Assembly (NCBI RefSeq): GCF_012070395.1
Contig: NZ_JAAFYS010000002.1
Span: forward strand, 744,001 to 808,000
Origin: Pseudoroseicyclus tamaricis
GTDB taxonomy: Bacteria; Pseudomonadota; Alphaproteobacteria; Rhodobacterales; Rhodobacteraceae
Reading direction: 5' to 3'
Length of the DNA stretch: 64,000 nt
Shown: in pieces, positions 1 to 9,121 of the stretch
How positions within the stretch are numbered: the first letter of the stretch is position 1
Layout of the letters: the number at the start of each line of letters is the position of its first letter
Notes under the pieces: generated by a model
Databases searched by the model: none
What the model saw: only the letters and a program-made list of their open reading frames with translations
Told to the model about the DNA's origin: nothing
Program-made: the position numbers and the translations under genes

Positions 1-903
1 GTTGGGGGAATCCGGATACATCTGCGGCTCCAGCGCCAGCCCGGCGCGGGGGCCGTAGGCCTCCCCCGTCAGGCCGCGGTGGGGCGCGGTGTCGACCAGC
101 ACCCCCTCGTAGACCTGCAAGCCCGGCATGTCGGAGGTGATGTCGAGCCGGAGACCGCCTGCCTCCAGCGCGCAGACATGGCGCAGCCCCTGCCCCGCGG
201 GGCAGAGGTTGTGATCGAGCACGGCATCCCCCGTCCTGTGCACCGGCCGCCCGGTGCGGAAGTCGAACCGCGTCCCTGCCACCGGCTCGGCCGGGCCGAG
301 GGGGATCTGGTGATCGTCCACCGGGTGGTAGCTCTCGGCGGGGATCGTCATCAGGTGATCGTCGATCGTCTCCTCGCCGCTGAGGTTCCAGTAGGTATGG
401 TGGGCGAAGGCACAGAAGGTCGGCGCATCCGTCACTGCCTCGACATCGAGCGACAGACCGTCGGGCCCGACCGCCATGTGCGCCGTGACGTCGAGGTTGC
501 CCGGAAAGCCCCCCTCCCCGTCCGGCATGCGCAAAGTCAGGCTCACCCTGTCCTCGCCCACGTGGGTGAAGCGCCAGTTCTTCTCGCCGGCGCCGAAGGG
601 GCCTCCGTGGAGGGTCGCAAAAGGCTCGTTGCGGTCGAGGACGACGCGCTCCCCGTCCAGCTCCGCCTCGCCTCGGTCGATCCGGTTGGAGACGCGGCCG
701 ACCAGCGCGCCGAAATAGAGCATCGTGCCGAGATAGGCGGAGAGGTCCTCCGACCCAAGCACCAGCGGGTGATCCACCCCCTCCAGCCGCAGATCCTGCA
801 GCGTGGCGCCCCAGCTGATGATCTTCGCCTCCAGCCCGCCGCCACGGATGGTCACCCGCTCGACATCGGCCCCGTCGGGCGCCCGCCCGAAATGCTCTCT
901 CAT
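1..903 (-). CDS. galM: aldose 1-epimerase (galactose mutarotase), C-terminus beyond window
   Basis: Interconverts the alpha and beta anomers of aldoses in the cytoplasm. The 301 codons visible begin MREHFGRAPDG at an ATG at 903-901. They carry the family's His motif (FAHHTYWNLSG, general acid) and the start of the catalytic Glu region (LALEPQMYPDSPN). The reading frame is still open at base 1, so about 20-30 C-terminal residues are missing. The family is usually 320-350 aa. It lies downstream of the xylose genes on the same strand but is separated from them by a plus-strand gene, so it probably has its own promoter. A role supplying the right xylose anomer to XylA is inferred from context. 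Confidence 0.9.
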   Translation of the reverse strand, partial: MREHFGRAPDGADVERVTIRGGGLEAKIISWGATLQDLRLEGVDHPLVLGSEDLSAYLGTMLYFGALVGRVSNRIDRGEAELDGERVVLDRNEPFATLHGGPFGAGEKNWRFTHVGEDRVSLTLRMPDGEGGFPGNLDVTAHMAVGPDGLSLDVEAVTDAPTFCAFAHHTYWNLSGEETIDDHLMTIPAESYHPVDDHQIPLGPAEPVAGTRFDFRTGRPVHRTGDAVLDHNLCPAGQGLRHVCALEAGGLRLDITSDMPGLQVYEGVLVDTAPHRGLTGEAYGPRAGLALEPQMYPDSPN

Positions 904-992
904 CGCAACCTCTCCCCGCGCCCGCCTTGTCCCCGCGCGCGGGCGCCATACTCTCTGCGCGGCGCGCCTCGCGTCAGAAGGAAGGATAGCCC

Positions 993-1553
993 ATGCTCAG
1001 ACTCAAAACCGTTATCGGCAGTACCCGCCCCACCCGCAAGGGCCCGGCCGTGGCCGAATGGGTCCACCGCGCCGCCACCGCCCACGGCGCCTTCGACGCC
1101 GAGCTGGTGGACCTCGCCAGCTTCGAGCTGCCCCTCCTCGACGAGCCCGCCCACCCGGCGATGCACAAGTACGAGCACGAGCACACCCGCGCCTGGTCGG
1201 CCAAGATGAAACAGGGGGACGTCTACCTCTTCGTGACGCCGGAATATGATTTCTTCGCTCCCGCCAGCCTCGTCAATGCGCTGCAATGTCTCTCGACGGA
1301 GTGGAACCGCAAGGCGGCGGGCGTCATCAGCTACGGCGGCGTCTCCGGCGGACTGCGCTCGGCGCAGGAGCTGCGCATTCTCATCGCGAACCAGGGCATG
1401 ATGCCGCTCAAGCAGACGGTGCCGGTGCCCTTCTTCGGCAACCTCATCGAGGAGGACACCCTGAAAGCGAACGAGGAAATGGAGAAGGGCCTCTCCGGCT
1501 TGCTGGACGAGCTCGCGGTCTGGGGCGAGGCCCTGAAACCGCTGCGGAATTAA
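993..1553 (+). CDS. NADPH-dependent FMN reductase family protein
   Basis: A 186-aa flavodoxin-like protein that would reduce FMN or quinone-type substrates with NAD(P)H. Seen: N-terminal LKTVIGSTRPTRKGPAVAEW, the phosphate-binding loop of the family, and the central TPEYDFFAPASLVNALQCLS and SYGGVSGGLRSAQELR segments that contact FMN in this fold. The ATG at 993 is preceded by GAAGGA. It is divergent from galM (89-bp gap) and convergent with xylA. The physiological substrate cannot be told from sequence. Confidence 0.85.
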   Translation: MLRLKTVIGSTRPTRKGPAVAEWVHRAATAHGAFDAELVDLASFELPLLDEPAHPAMHKYEHEHTRAWSAKMKQGDVYLFVTPEYDFFAPASLVNALQCLSTEWNRKAAGVISYGGVSGGLRSAQELRILIANQGMMPLKQTVPVPFFGNLIEEDTLKANEEMEKGLSGLLDELAVWGEALKPLRN

Positions 1554-1567
1554 TTCTCCCAGAGAAT

Positions 1568-1602
1568 AAAAGGCGCCCCCGGTCCTCCCCGCGGCGCCTT
1601 TT
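1568..1602. terminator. bidirectional rho-independent terminator
   Basis: A 10-bp perfect stem, AAAAGGCGCC (1568-1577) pairing with GGCGCCTTTT (1593-1602). Each strand ends in a T run. It lies 14 bases after the FMN reductase stop and between convergent genes, so it can serve that gene and xylA. Confidence 0.75.
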
Positions 1603-1653
1603 CATCTGGCCAAAAATACCCTTCGGGGGGTCCGGGGGGCAGACAGCCCCCCG
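1601..1653 (+). repeat. dispersed 3'-end hairpin repeat, copy 1
   Basis: The core reads TTCATCTGGCCAAAAATACC, then a G run, then a hairpin of GGGGGGC and GCCCCCC with loop AGACA. Related copies lie at 9203, 16013, 25671 (minus), 35766 and 37147 (minus). Orientation follows the upstream FMN reductase gene. Confidence 0.65.
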
Positions 1654-1668
1654 GCCTCTCCAACAGGC

Positions 1669-2961
1669 TCAGAGGTAGGAATTGACGAGATTCTCCAGCC
1701 GCTCCTGCCGGCCCGAGCGCGGCTCGGGGTTCACGCCGTCGGCACGCACCTTGGCCTCGATCGCCTCGAGATCCATGTCCAGCCACGGCGCGTCGTTCCA
1801 GCCGGCATAGCGGGCGGCGCGGGCCTCTTCGAGCTTGCCGTCCTCCAGCATCGCCGCGGCGGCCTTCAGGCCGCGGGCGCAGACGTCCATGGCGCCGACA
1901 TGGCCGAGGATCAGGTCCTCGGGGTCGAGCGACTGGCGGCGGAGCTTGGCGTCGAAGTTGGTGCCGCCGGTGTTGAAACCACCCGCTTTGAGCACCTCGT
2001 AATAGGCCAGCGCCACTTCCGGCACGTTGGTCGGGAACTGGTCGGTATCCCAGCCGGACTGGTAGTCGTTCTTGTTCATGTCGATCGAGCCGAGAATGCC
2101 GAGGCTCGCCGCCATCGCCAGCTCATGCTCGAAGCTGTGGCCGGCGAGGATGGCATGGCCCTGCTCGATGTTCATCTGCACCTCGCCCTCGAGGCCGAAT
2201 TCCTTGAGGAAGCCGTAGACCGTCGCGACATCGTAATCGTACTGGTGCTTGCTCGGCTCCTGCGGCTTGGGCTCGACAAGGATCGCACCGTCGAAGCCGA
2301 TCTTGTGCTTGTAGTCGACGACCATCTGCAGCATCCGGCCCGCCTGCTTGCGCTCCTGCGCGAGGTCGGTGTTCAGCAGCGTCTCATAGCCCTCGCGGCC
2401 GCCCCAGAGCACGTAGTTCTGGCCGCCGAGCTTGTGGGTCACGTCCATGCAGCCCTTGATGGTCGCGGCAGACCAGGCGAACACCTCCGGATCGGGGTTG
2501 GTCGCGGCGCCTGACATGAAGCGGCGGTGCGTGAAGAGGTTGGCCGTGCCCCAGAGGAGCTTGGTGCCGGTCTCTTCCATCTTGCCGGCGAAGACATCGG
2601 CGATCTCATCGAGGCGCGACTGGTTCTCGGCGAAGCTGTCGCCTTCGGGCCGCACGTCGAGATCATGGAAGGCGTAGAACGGCGCGCCGAGAATGCGGAA
2701 CATCTCGAAGGCGACATCGGCCTTCAGCTTGGCGGCGTCCATCGAAGAGCCGAACCACGGCCGGTCGAAGGTGCGCCCGCCGAAGGGGTCGCCGCCCTCC
2801 CAGGCGAAGCTGTGCCAATAGGCGATGGAGAAGCGCAGGTGGTCGGCCATGCGCTTGCCCATCAGCATCTCGTCGGGGTTGTAATGCTTGAAGGCGAACT
2901 CGTTGCTGCTGTCCGGTCCCTCGTACTTGATCTCGGGGATGCCCTTGAAGAAATCGGTCAT
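1669..2961 (-). CDS. xylA: xylose isomerase
   Basis: Converts D-xylose to D-xylulose, Mg/Mn dependent, cytoplasmic. It begins [20 protein letters not shown]. The typical family blocks are all present: [13 protein letters not shown], the catalytic [10 protein letters not shown], the metal-binding [26 protein letters not shown] and the C-terminal LVNSYL. The 430-aa length is normal. The ATG at 2961 is preferred over an in-frame GTG at 2976 because GAGGA precedes it by about 6 bases. It follows xylB by 21 bases and is the last gene of the xylF-H-G-B-A run. Confidence 0.97.
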   Translation of the reverse strand: MTDFFKGIPEIKYEGPDSSNEFAFKHYNPDEMLMGKRMADHLRFSIAYWHSFAWEGGDPFGGRTFDRPWFGSSMDAAKLKADVAFEMFRILGAPFYAFHDLDVRPEGDSFAENQSRLDEIADVFAGKMEETGTKLLWGTANLFTHRRFMSGAATNPDPEVFAWSAATIKGCMDVTHKLGGQNYVLWGGREGYETLLNTDLAQERKQAGRMLQMVVDYKHKIGFDGAILVEPKPQEPSKHQYDYDVATVYGFLKEFGLEGEVQMNIEQGHAILAGHSFEHELAMAASLGILGSIDMNKNDYQSGWDTDQFPTNVPEVALAYYEVLKAGGFNTGGTNFDAKLRRQSLDPEDLILGHVGAMDVCARGLKAAAAMLEDGKLEEARAARYAGWNDAPWLDMDLEAIEAKVRADGVNPEPRSGRQERLENLVNSYL

Positions 2962-2982
2962 GTTGGTCCTCGTCACTGATGG

Positions 2983-4419
2983 TCAGACGCTGCGGATCGC
3001 GCCATAGGCGGCGCGGTAGCGGTCATGGGTGTCCTTGAAGGCCTGGGTCAGCCCGGCCTCGGGCTCGATGGTCCGGGCGATGGCCGGCGGGGTGGCGATC
3101 TCGGTGCCGGCGCCGGTGGCGGCCATGAGGCCGAGCCGGGCAGCACCGTAGGCCCCGCCGAAATCGCCGGCCTCGGGCAGCTCGACGGGCATGTCGAGCG
3201 CCGTGGCGATGGCCTTCAGCCAGTAGTCGGAGCGCGAGCCGCCGCCGACGGCGATCAGCCGGTCGATGGAGGTGCCGGTGCCCTGCAGCGCCTCGGCGCA
3301 ATCGGCGAGCGCGAAGGTCACGCCCTCCAGCACCGCGCGGGTCAGCGCGGCGCGGTCGGCGCCATGGTCGAGCCCGAGGAAGGCGCCGCGCACCTTGGCG
3401 TCGTTATGCGGCGTCCGCTCGCCGCCGAGATAGGGCAGGAAGAGCGTGCGGCCGGGGGCTTTCAGGTCGCCCAGGCTGCCCGTCAGCTCCGAGGCGGGGG
3501 CCCCGGCGATGCCGGCGAACCAGTTCAGCGCATCGGCGGCGGCGAGGATCACCCCCATCTGGTGCCAGGTGCCCGGCAGCGCATGGGCGAAGGTGTGGAC
3601 GGCGCTGGCGGCGTCGGGCTGGTAGGCGTCGGAGGCGGCGAAGAGCACGCCCGATGTGCCGAGGCTCACGAACGCCTGCCCCGCCTTGACCACGCCCATG
3701 CCCACGGCAGAGGCCGCGTTGTCGCCACCGCCCCCGGCGACGACGACGCCGGCCGGGATGCCATACTTCGCCGCCAGCTCACCGCGGAGCGTGCCGGAGA
3801 CCTCCGAGCCCTCGACCAGCCGCGGCATGTGCGCGCGGGAGAGGTCGGTGGCGGCCAGCAGCTCATCCGCCCAGTCGCGGGTCTCGACGTTGAGCCAGGC
3901 GGTGCCGGCGGCGTCGGACATCTCGCCGACATACTCGCCCGTCAGCCAGAGCCGCAGGTAATCCTTGGGCAGCAGCACCTTGGCGACTTTTTCGAAGATC
4001 TCCGGTTCGTGCCGCTTCACCCAGGCCAGCTTCGGCGCGGTGAAGCCGGGGAAGACGATGTTGCCCGTCAGTTTGCGGAAGGCGGGGTTGCCGTCGAGCT
4101 CCGCGGCCTCCTCCGCGCTGCGGGTGTCGTTCCACAGGATGCAGGGGCGCAGCACCTTGTCGGCACTGTCCAGTAGCGTCGCGCCATGCATCTGGCCGGA
4201 GAGGCCGATGCCCTTCAGGCCCGACAGGTCCGCCTTGGCGCCCAGCTCGGCGAACACCGCCTCGGCCGCGGCGATCCAGCTTTCGGGGGCCTGCTCCGAC
4301 CAGCCGTCGTGGGGGCGTTCGTTGGTCAAGGGCGCGGTGGTTTCGGCCACCACGCGCTGATCGTCATCAAGGAGGATGCCCTTGAGGCCGGACGTGCCGA
4401 GATCGAGGCCGAGATACAT
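2983..4419 (-). CDS. xylB: xylulokinase
   Basis: Phosphorylates D-xylulose with ATP, giving xylulose 5-phosphate for the pentose phosphate pathway. A 478-aa FGGY-family kinase: N-terminal phosphate loop YLGLDLGTSGLKG, substrate segment GLSGQMHGATLLD, DYLRLWLTGEY, and the C-terminal ATPase half with VGGGSRSDYWLKAIA. Full length. It lies between xylG and xylA in the same orientation with short gaps (33 and 21 bases), consistent with one transcript. Confidence 0.96.
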   Translation of the reverse strand: MYLGLDLGTSGLKGILLDDDQRVVAETTAPLTNERPHDGWSEQAPESWIAAAEAVFAELGAKADLSGLKGIGLSGQMHGATLLDSADKVLRPCILWNDTRSAEEAAELDGNPAFRKLTGNIVFPGFTAPKLAWVKRHEPEIFEKVAKVLLPKDYLRLWLTGEYVGEMSDAAGTAWLNVETRDWADELLAATDLSRAHMPRLVEGSEVSGTLRGELAAKYGIPAGVVVAGGGGDNAASAVGMGVVKAGQAFVSLGTSGVLFAASDAYQPDAASAVHTFAHALPGTWHQMGVILAAADALNWFAGIAGAPASELTGSLGDLKAPGRTLFLPYLGGERTPHNDAKVRGAFLGLDHGADRAALTRAVLEGVTFALADCAEALQGTGTSIDRLIAVGGGSRSDYWLKAIATALDMPVELPEAGDFGGAYGAARLGLMAATGAGTEIATPPAIARTIEPEAGLTQAFKDTHDRYRAAYGAIRSV

Positions 4420-4452
4420 GCGGTCCCTTTCCAGTTCAGACTTGAAGGCGGC

Positions 4453-5223
4453 TCAGGCCGCCAGATGTTCCGGCTTCTTGCCGAGGATGATCATGGCGAG
4501 AAGGTCGTCCTCGCTCACCTGATCCACGTCCACCGTGCCGACCAGCTCGCCGTTCTTCATAACGCTGGCGCGGTCGCAGAGCTGCTTTACCGCGTGCACG
4601 TCGTGGTCGATGAGGAAGATGCCGAGGCCATCCTTCTTCAGCTCCTGGATCAGGTCGGCGACCATCTGCGTCTCCTGCGGGCCGAGCGCGGCCGTCGGCT
4701 CGTCCATGATCAGGATGCGGGCGTTGAAGTAGACGGCCCGCGCGATGGCGACGGACTGGCGCTGACCGCCCGAGAGGGCGGAGACCGGGTCCTTGAACTT
4801 TTTGAAGTTCGGATTGAGCCGGTGCATGATCCGGCGCGTCTCCGCCTCCATCTTGGCGTCGTTGACGAGGCCGAGGCCCGTCGTCAGCTCGCGCCCGAGG
4901 AAGAGGTTCGAGGCGGCATCGAGGTTATCGGCCAGCGCGAGCGTCTGGTAGATCGTCTCAATGTTGTAGCCGCGCGCATCGCGCGGGTTGTTGATCGTCG
5001 CCCGCTCTCCGTTGACGAAGACGTCGCCCGAGTCCTGTTTGTAGGCACCGGAGAGGCACTTGATCAGCGTCGACTTGCCGGCGCCGTTATGGCCGAGGAG
5101 GCCATGGACCTCGCCGGGGTAGAGATCGACGCTGACGTCGTCGACGGCATGGACGCCGCCGAAGGAGATGCGGATGTTCTTGAGCTCGACGAGCGGGGTT
5201 CCTGAACGGTCAACAGCGGCCAT
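4453..5223 (-). CDS. xylG: xylose ABC transporter ATP-binding protein, single domain
   Basis: Powers xylose import with XylH and XylF. At 256 aa it holds one ABC domain: Walker [10 protein letters not shown], signature [14 protein letters not shown], Walker [12 protein letters not shown] and the switch His in LIDHDVHAV. Enterobacterial XylG is about 510 aa with two fused domains. The single-domain form must act as a homodimer, as in the rhizobial fructose-type (Frc) importers. The start codon directly follows the xylH stop (bases 5223/5224), so the two are probably translationally coupled. Confidence 0.92.
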   Translation of the reverse strand: MAAVDRSGTPLVELKNIRISFGGVHAVDDVSVDLYPGEVHGLLGHNGAGKSTLIKCLSGAYKQDSGDVFVNGERATINNPRDARGYNIETIYQTLALADNLDAASNLFLGRELTTGLGLVNDAKMEAETRRIMHRLNPNFKKFKDPVSALSGGQRQSVAIARAVYFNARILIMDEPTAALGPQETQMVADLIQELKKDGLGIFLIDHDVHAVKQLCDRASVMKNGELVGTVDVDQVSEDDLLAMIILGKKPEHLAA

Positions 5224-6519
5224 CTACTTGCCTCCCCAACGCTTGCGATAAAGGATGTCGATCAGCACGGCGAAGACGAGCACGGCGCCGACGACGATGT
5301 TCTGCAGCGGCGCATCGACGCCCACCATGCCCATCCCCGATTGCAGGGATTGCATGATCAGCGCGCCGAGGATGGCGCCGTAGATCGTGCCGATCCCGCC
5401 GGAGAGCGCGGTGCCCCCGATGACGGCGGCGGCGATGACGCGCAGCTCGTCCAGTGTGCCGATGTCATTGGTGTGGAAGGTCAGGCGCGCCGAGGCGACC
5501 ACGGCGGAGAGCCCGCAGAGGAAACCCATGATCGCGAAGACCTTCACGGTCAGCATCTTGGTGTTGATTCCAGAGAGCTCCGCGGCGTCCGGGTTGCCGC
5601 CGGTGGCGAAGATGTAGCGGCCGAGCCGCGTCTTGCGGGCCACCAGCGTCATCACCACGGCGACGAGGATCAGGATGAGGACGGAGATCGGCAGGCCGTG
5701 GCCTTCGACGTAACCCTCCGGCATCACCTCGCCCCGGGCCTCGAAGACACGCTCCAGCCGGCCCTCCGGGATGAGATAGGCGTTGAGGATCCAGACGAAG
5801 CCGAGGATCGCGGCGCAGAAGATGACACCGAGCGCCACCTCCGCCCAGACGGGCTTGACCGGGAATTCGTGCGCCAGTTTCGAGCGGCGGGCCGACCAGA
5901 GGGCATAGACCGCGGCGAGGCAGGCGGCGATGCCGATGATCCACGACCAGGTGACGCCCATCGTCCCCTCGGCGCCGCCGAAGATGAGGAAGGTCGGGTC
6001 GAGCGGGCCGATCGTCTGCCCGCCGGTGATGTACCACGCGACGTTGCGCCAGACGAGCAGCCCGCCGAGCGTGACGATGAAGGCGGGAATGCCCTGGTAG
6101 CCGACCAGCCAGCCATTGAAGACGCCGATCAGCGTGCCGACGACGAGCCCGGCGATGATGGTCAGCGGCGCGATCCAGAAGGAGCCGAAGCCGAGCGCCT
6201 GAGGCAGCCACTGCGCCTGCACCATCCCCATGGTCGCCGAACAGACGGCGAGGATGGCACCGACGGAGAGGTCGATGTGGCGGGTGACGATGATGAAGAC
6301 CATGCCGGTCGCCATGATGGCGACGGAGACGGTCTGGATCGTCAGGTTGAAGATGTTCCGGGCCGAGAGGAAACGGCCATCGGTGAAGATCGAGAAGGCG
6401 ATGCAGATCAGAAGGAACGCCCCGATCATGCCGAGGAGGCGTGTATCCACTTCAAGCTGCTGAAAGAGGCTCCGCTTCTTTGGGGCGTTGGCGGAGGTGC
6501 CCGTGGTCGTATCGCTCAT
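5224..6519 (-). CDS. xylH: xylose ABC transporter permease
   Basis: Inner-membrane channel of the xylose importer, 431 aa, BPD_transp_2 (branched-chain/sugar) fold with about 10 hydrophobic segments. Family motifs seen: VIVTRHIDLSVGAILAVCS near the N-terminal third, GLLVWRNVAWYITGG, and TGGNPDAAELSGIN followed by the C-terminal AAVIGGTALSGGIGTIYGAILGALIM. A longer loop of about 60 residues in the middle matches other XylH proteins. It is separated from xylF by a strong hairpin (6544-6572). Confidence 0.94.
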   Translation of the reverse strand: MSDTTTGTSANAPKKRSLFQQLEVDTRLLGMIGAFLLICIAFSIFTDGRFLSARNIFNLTIQTVSVAIMATGMVFIIVTRHIDLSVGAILAVCSATMGMVQAQWLPQALGFGSFWIAPLTIIAGLVVGTLIGVFNGWLVGYQGIPAFIVTLGGLLVWRNVAWYITGGQTIGPLDPTFLIFGGAEGTMGVTWSWIIGIAACLAAVYALWSARRSKLAHEFPVKPVWAEVALGVIFCAAILGFVWILNAYLIPEGRLERVFEARGEVMPEGYVEGHGLPISVLILILVAVVMTLVARKTRLGRYIFATGGNPDAAELSGINTKMLTVKVFAIMGFLCGLSAVVASARLTFHTNDIGTLDELRVIAAAVIGGTALSGGIGTIYGAILGALIMQSLQSGMGMVGVDAPLQNIVVGAVLVFAVLIDILYRKRWGGK

Positions 6520-6543
6520 GTGGCCGGCCTTCGGCGAAGAGGG

Positions 6544-6572
6544 AGACGCCCCGGGATGATCCCGGGGCGTCT
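6544..6572 (-). promoter_or_regulatory. perfect 13-bp intercistronic hairpin between xylF and xylH
   Basis: AGACGCCCCGGGA pairs perfectly with TCCCGGGGCGTCT around a 3-base loop, in the 74-base gap between the xylF stop and the xylH start. There is no T run of terminator length. Inference: it protects the xylF message 3' end or partly terminates, raising binding protein over membrane components, as known for malEFG-type operons. Confidence 0.75.
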
Positions 6573-6593
6573 GTATTGAGGTCAGTCAGTCGA

Positions 6594-7619
6594 TCAGTTG
6601 CAGGGCGCCGGGCCGTCGGTCACGCCCTGGCAGAGCTCTTCCTGGGAGATCCAGCCGGCGTCGACGATGACGTCGAGGTTGTCGGCGGTCACCGGAACCG
6701 GCTCGAGGAATTCGGCCCACAGCGTGGTGCCGGCCGGGGAGGTCCACTCCTCGGCGCCCTCGACCTCGGACATCTCGGTGCCCTGGGCGAGCTGCACGGC
6801 GATCTCGCCGGCAGCGCGGCCGAGGTCACGGCTGTCCTTCCAGACGGAGACGGTCTGCGTGCCGCTGGCGACGCGGTTCAGCGCGGCGAAGTCGGCGTCC
6901 TGGCCGGAGACGGGGATGCCGTCCATGCCTTGCGCGGCCAGAGCGGCCACGGCGCCGCCGGCGGTGCCGTCGTTGGAGGCCACGACCGCGTCGACGTTGT
7001 TGTCGTTCTCGGTCAGGATCTGCTCCATGTTGCGCTGAGCGTTGGCCGGGACCCAGCCATCGGTGTAGGCCTCGCCGACGATGGTGATGTCACCGGCGTC
7101 GATCGCCTCCTGCAGCACTTCCTGCTGGCCGCCACGGAGGAAGTCCGCGTTCGGGTCGGTGGGCGAGCCCTTGATCATGACGTAGTTGCCGGTCGGCTGG
7201 GCTTCCAGCACGGCGCGGGCCTGCATGCGGCCGACTTCGACGTTGTCGAAGGTCAGGTAGAAGGCGCGGTCGTCCTCGATGAGACGGTCGTAGGCGATGA
7301 CCGGAATGCCTTCGTCGGCGGCGGCCTGCACGGCCGGGATGACGGCCTGCGTGTCCTGCGCCAGAACGATCAGCGCGTCGACGCCCTGCGCCATCAGGCT
7401 CTCGATGTCGGAGAGCTGCTTGGACGACGAGGATTGCGCGTCGGTGGAGACGTATTCGGCGCCGGCGGCCTCGAGGGCCTCCATGATGGCGGCCTCATCC
7501 GTCTTCCAGCGCTCTTCCTGGAAGTTCGACCAGCTGACGCCGACGGTCAGATCCTGGGCAAGGGCAGACGTGGAAAAGCCGACCGTCGCGGCGACGGCGG
7601 CGAGAATAGCGGTGCGCAT
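6594..7619 (-). CDS. xylF: xylose ABC transporter periplasmic binding protein
   Basis: Captures xylose in the periplasm for XylGH. The 341-aa protein has signal peptide MRTAILAAVAATVGFSTSALA, then QDLTVGVSWSNFQEERWKTD. Family features: the hinge motif with VIAYDRLI, GSPTDPNADFLRGGQ, ASNDGTAGGAVAAL and VSGQDAD. The C-terminus ends in a CQGVTDGPAPCN cysteine pair. The ATG at 7619 has GGGAGG upstream. It is the first gene of the operon and diverges from the ROK regulator. Confidence 0.95.
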   Translation of the reverse strand: MRTAILAAVAATVGFSTSALAQDLTVGVSWSNFQEERWKTDEAAIMEALEAAGAEYVSTDAQSSSSKQLSDIESLMAQGVDALIVLAQDTQAVIPAVQAAADEGIPVIAYDRLIEDDRAFYLTFDNVEVGRMQARAVLEAQPTGNYVMIKGSPTDPNADFLRGGQQEVLQEAIDAGDITIVGEAYTDGWVPANAQRNMEQILTENDNNVDAVVASNDGTAGGAVAALAAQGMDGIPVSGQDADFAALNRVASGTQTVSVWKDSRDLGRAAGEIAVQLAQGTEMSEVEGAEEWTSPAGTTLWAEFLEPVPVTADNLDVIVDAGWISQEELCQGVTDGPAPCN

Positions 7620-7689
7620 AGAGTACCTCCCGTTTCTTCATTCGGCCCGCTTTCGGGACGAAAGGCGAGCCTTACGACTCTGCGCGCAC

Positions 7690-7717
7690 AGCATGACGCA
7701 ATATTTTCGTCTGTCAA
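7690..7717 (-). promoter_or_regulatory. candidate promoter of the xylF operon
   Basis: On minus, TTGACA (7717-7712) is followed after 16 bases by CATGCT (7695-7690), about 70 bases before the xylF start. It lies in an AT-richer island (about 7700-7790) between xylF and the divergent ROK gene. An AAATAAACTTT stretch overlaps the -35 side and could be part of an operator, but no clear full palindrome was found. Confidence 0.4.
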
Positions 7718-7837
7718 AGTTTATTTCTCCGCTGAGCGAACAGAATTTGGCTCTTCCAATCAATCCGATGCCTTCTAAGATGCACCTCAAGAATGGGAGG
7801 GGGCCAAGGCGCCCAATAACTCGCACGGGTGAAGAAT

Positions 7838-9121
7838 ATGGAGGAGCTCATCATCGCGCGTGGGCCGGGGGCGGCATCGGAGCCTTCCGGCTGCGGTCCG
7901 CTGGTCAACGCGCCTGTCGCGGGGGACAGCAAGCCGCTGCGTCAGCTCGTCTTCGAGCATGTGCGCGCCTCCGGGCGGGCCGCGCGCGCCGATGTCGTGC
8001 GCGCTCTGGGCATCTCCGCCGGCTCTGTCACCACGCTGACCTCCGATCTCATCGGCCAGGGTTACCTGCGCGAGGTCGCCGACGCCCCCCGCGAGCGGCT
8101 GGAGCCGGGGCGCGGCCGCCCGCCTGTGGCGCTGGAGGTGGTGGGCGAGGCGCATAACGTCATCGGCATCAAGCTGGGCGACGAGCGCCACACCGCCGTC
8201 CTCGCCGATTTCGCCGGCACCATCCGCGCCGAGGCCGCCGTGCCCGCCTCTCCCGGCCGCAAGTCCCTCCCCGACATGCTGGGGGAGACGGGGCGCCTCG
8301 TCGACCGTCTCCTGCAGGAAGCGAAGCTGCGCCTCGATGACATCGCCGCCGTCGGCCTCGGCCTGCCGGGGATGATCGACCACAACGCCGGCACCGTGGC
8401 ATGGTCCCCCGTCCTCACCCGGCGAGAGGAGCGTCTCGCCGAGGCCTTCGAGGAGCGCTTCGGCGTGCCGGCCCATATCGACAACGATGCCAACATGCTC
8501 ACCCTCGCCGAGCTGTGGTTCGGCGCCGGGCGCAACACGTCGGACTTCATCGTGGTGACGATCGAGGGCGGCGTCGGCATGGGCGCCGTCATCGGCGGCA
8601 AGCTGTGGCGCGGCACCCGCGGCATGGGGCTGGAGCTCGGGCACACCAAGGTACAGATCGACGGCGCCCTCTGCCGCTGCGGCAAGCGCGGGTGCCTGGA
8701 GGCCTACATCGCCGACTACGCCCTCGCCCGCGAGGCGCGCACGGCCCTCGGCATGTCCACCCGCGATCCCGTCGACGTGCACCGCCTGCTGGCGGATCTC
8801 TTCGCCGAGGCCAAGGCGGGCAGCGTCTCCGCCCGCTCCATCTTCGAGCGGGCCGGGCGGATCCTCGCGCTCGGCCTCAGCAACATCATCCAGATCTTCG
8901 ACCCCGAGCTGCTGATCCTTTCCGGCGAGCGGATGCAATACGACTACCTCTATGCCGACGAGGTCTTCGCCAGCCTCCACCGCCTCGTCCTCGATTCCGG
9001 CCGCCCGCAAGCCGACGTGCAGATCCACGCCTGGGGCGATCTCGTCTGGGCCCGCGGCGCCACCGCTCTCGCCCTCGACAAGGTCTCCGACTGCGCCCTC
9101 GGCTCCGCCGCCTCCGCATGA
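7838..9121 (+). CDS. xylR: ROK-family transcriptional regulator, probable XylR
   Basis: Probable repressor of the divergent xylose operon. The N-terminal winged helix-turn-helix (about residues 30-85, RAARADVVRALGISAGSVTTLTSDLI) precedes a ROK sugar-kinase-like domain with GLGLPGMID, DNDANMLTLAE, TIEGGVGMGAVI and the zinc motif CRCGKRGCLEAY. The ATG at 7838 is chosen. An in-frame GTG at 7829 is an alternative, and neither has a clear ribosome site. The effector (xylose) is inferred from position only. The stop overlaps the next start (ATGA at 9118-9121). Confidence 0.85.
   Translation: MEELIIARGPGAASEPSGCGPLVNAPVAGDSKPLRQLVFEHVRASGRAARADVVRALGISAGSVTTLTSDLIGQGYLREVADAPRERLEPGRGRPPVALEVVGEAHNVIGIKLGDERHTAVLADFAGTIRAEAAVPASPGRKSLPDMLGETGRLVDRLLQEAKLRLDDIAAVGLGLPGMIDHNAGTVAWSPVLTRREERLAEAFEERFGVPAHIDNDANMLTLAELWFGAGRNTSDFIVVTIEGGVGMGAVIGGKLWRGTRGMGLELGHTKVQIDGALCRCGKRGCLEAYIADYALAREARTALGMSTRDPVDVHRLLADLFAEAKAGSVSARSIFERAGRILALGLSNIIQIFDPELLILSGERMQYDYLYADEVFASLHRLVLDSGRPQADVQIHAWGDLVWARGATALALDKVSDCALGSAASA

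Noticed and set aside
79-1209. Open plus-strand frame spanning the galM region.
   Set aside because: The minus strand encodes an intact aldose 1-epimerase with catalytic motifs; the plus frame has no family features.
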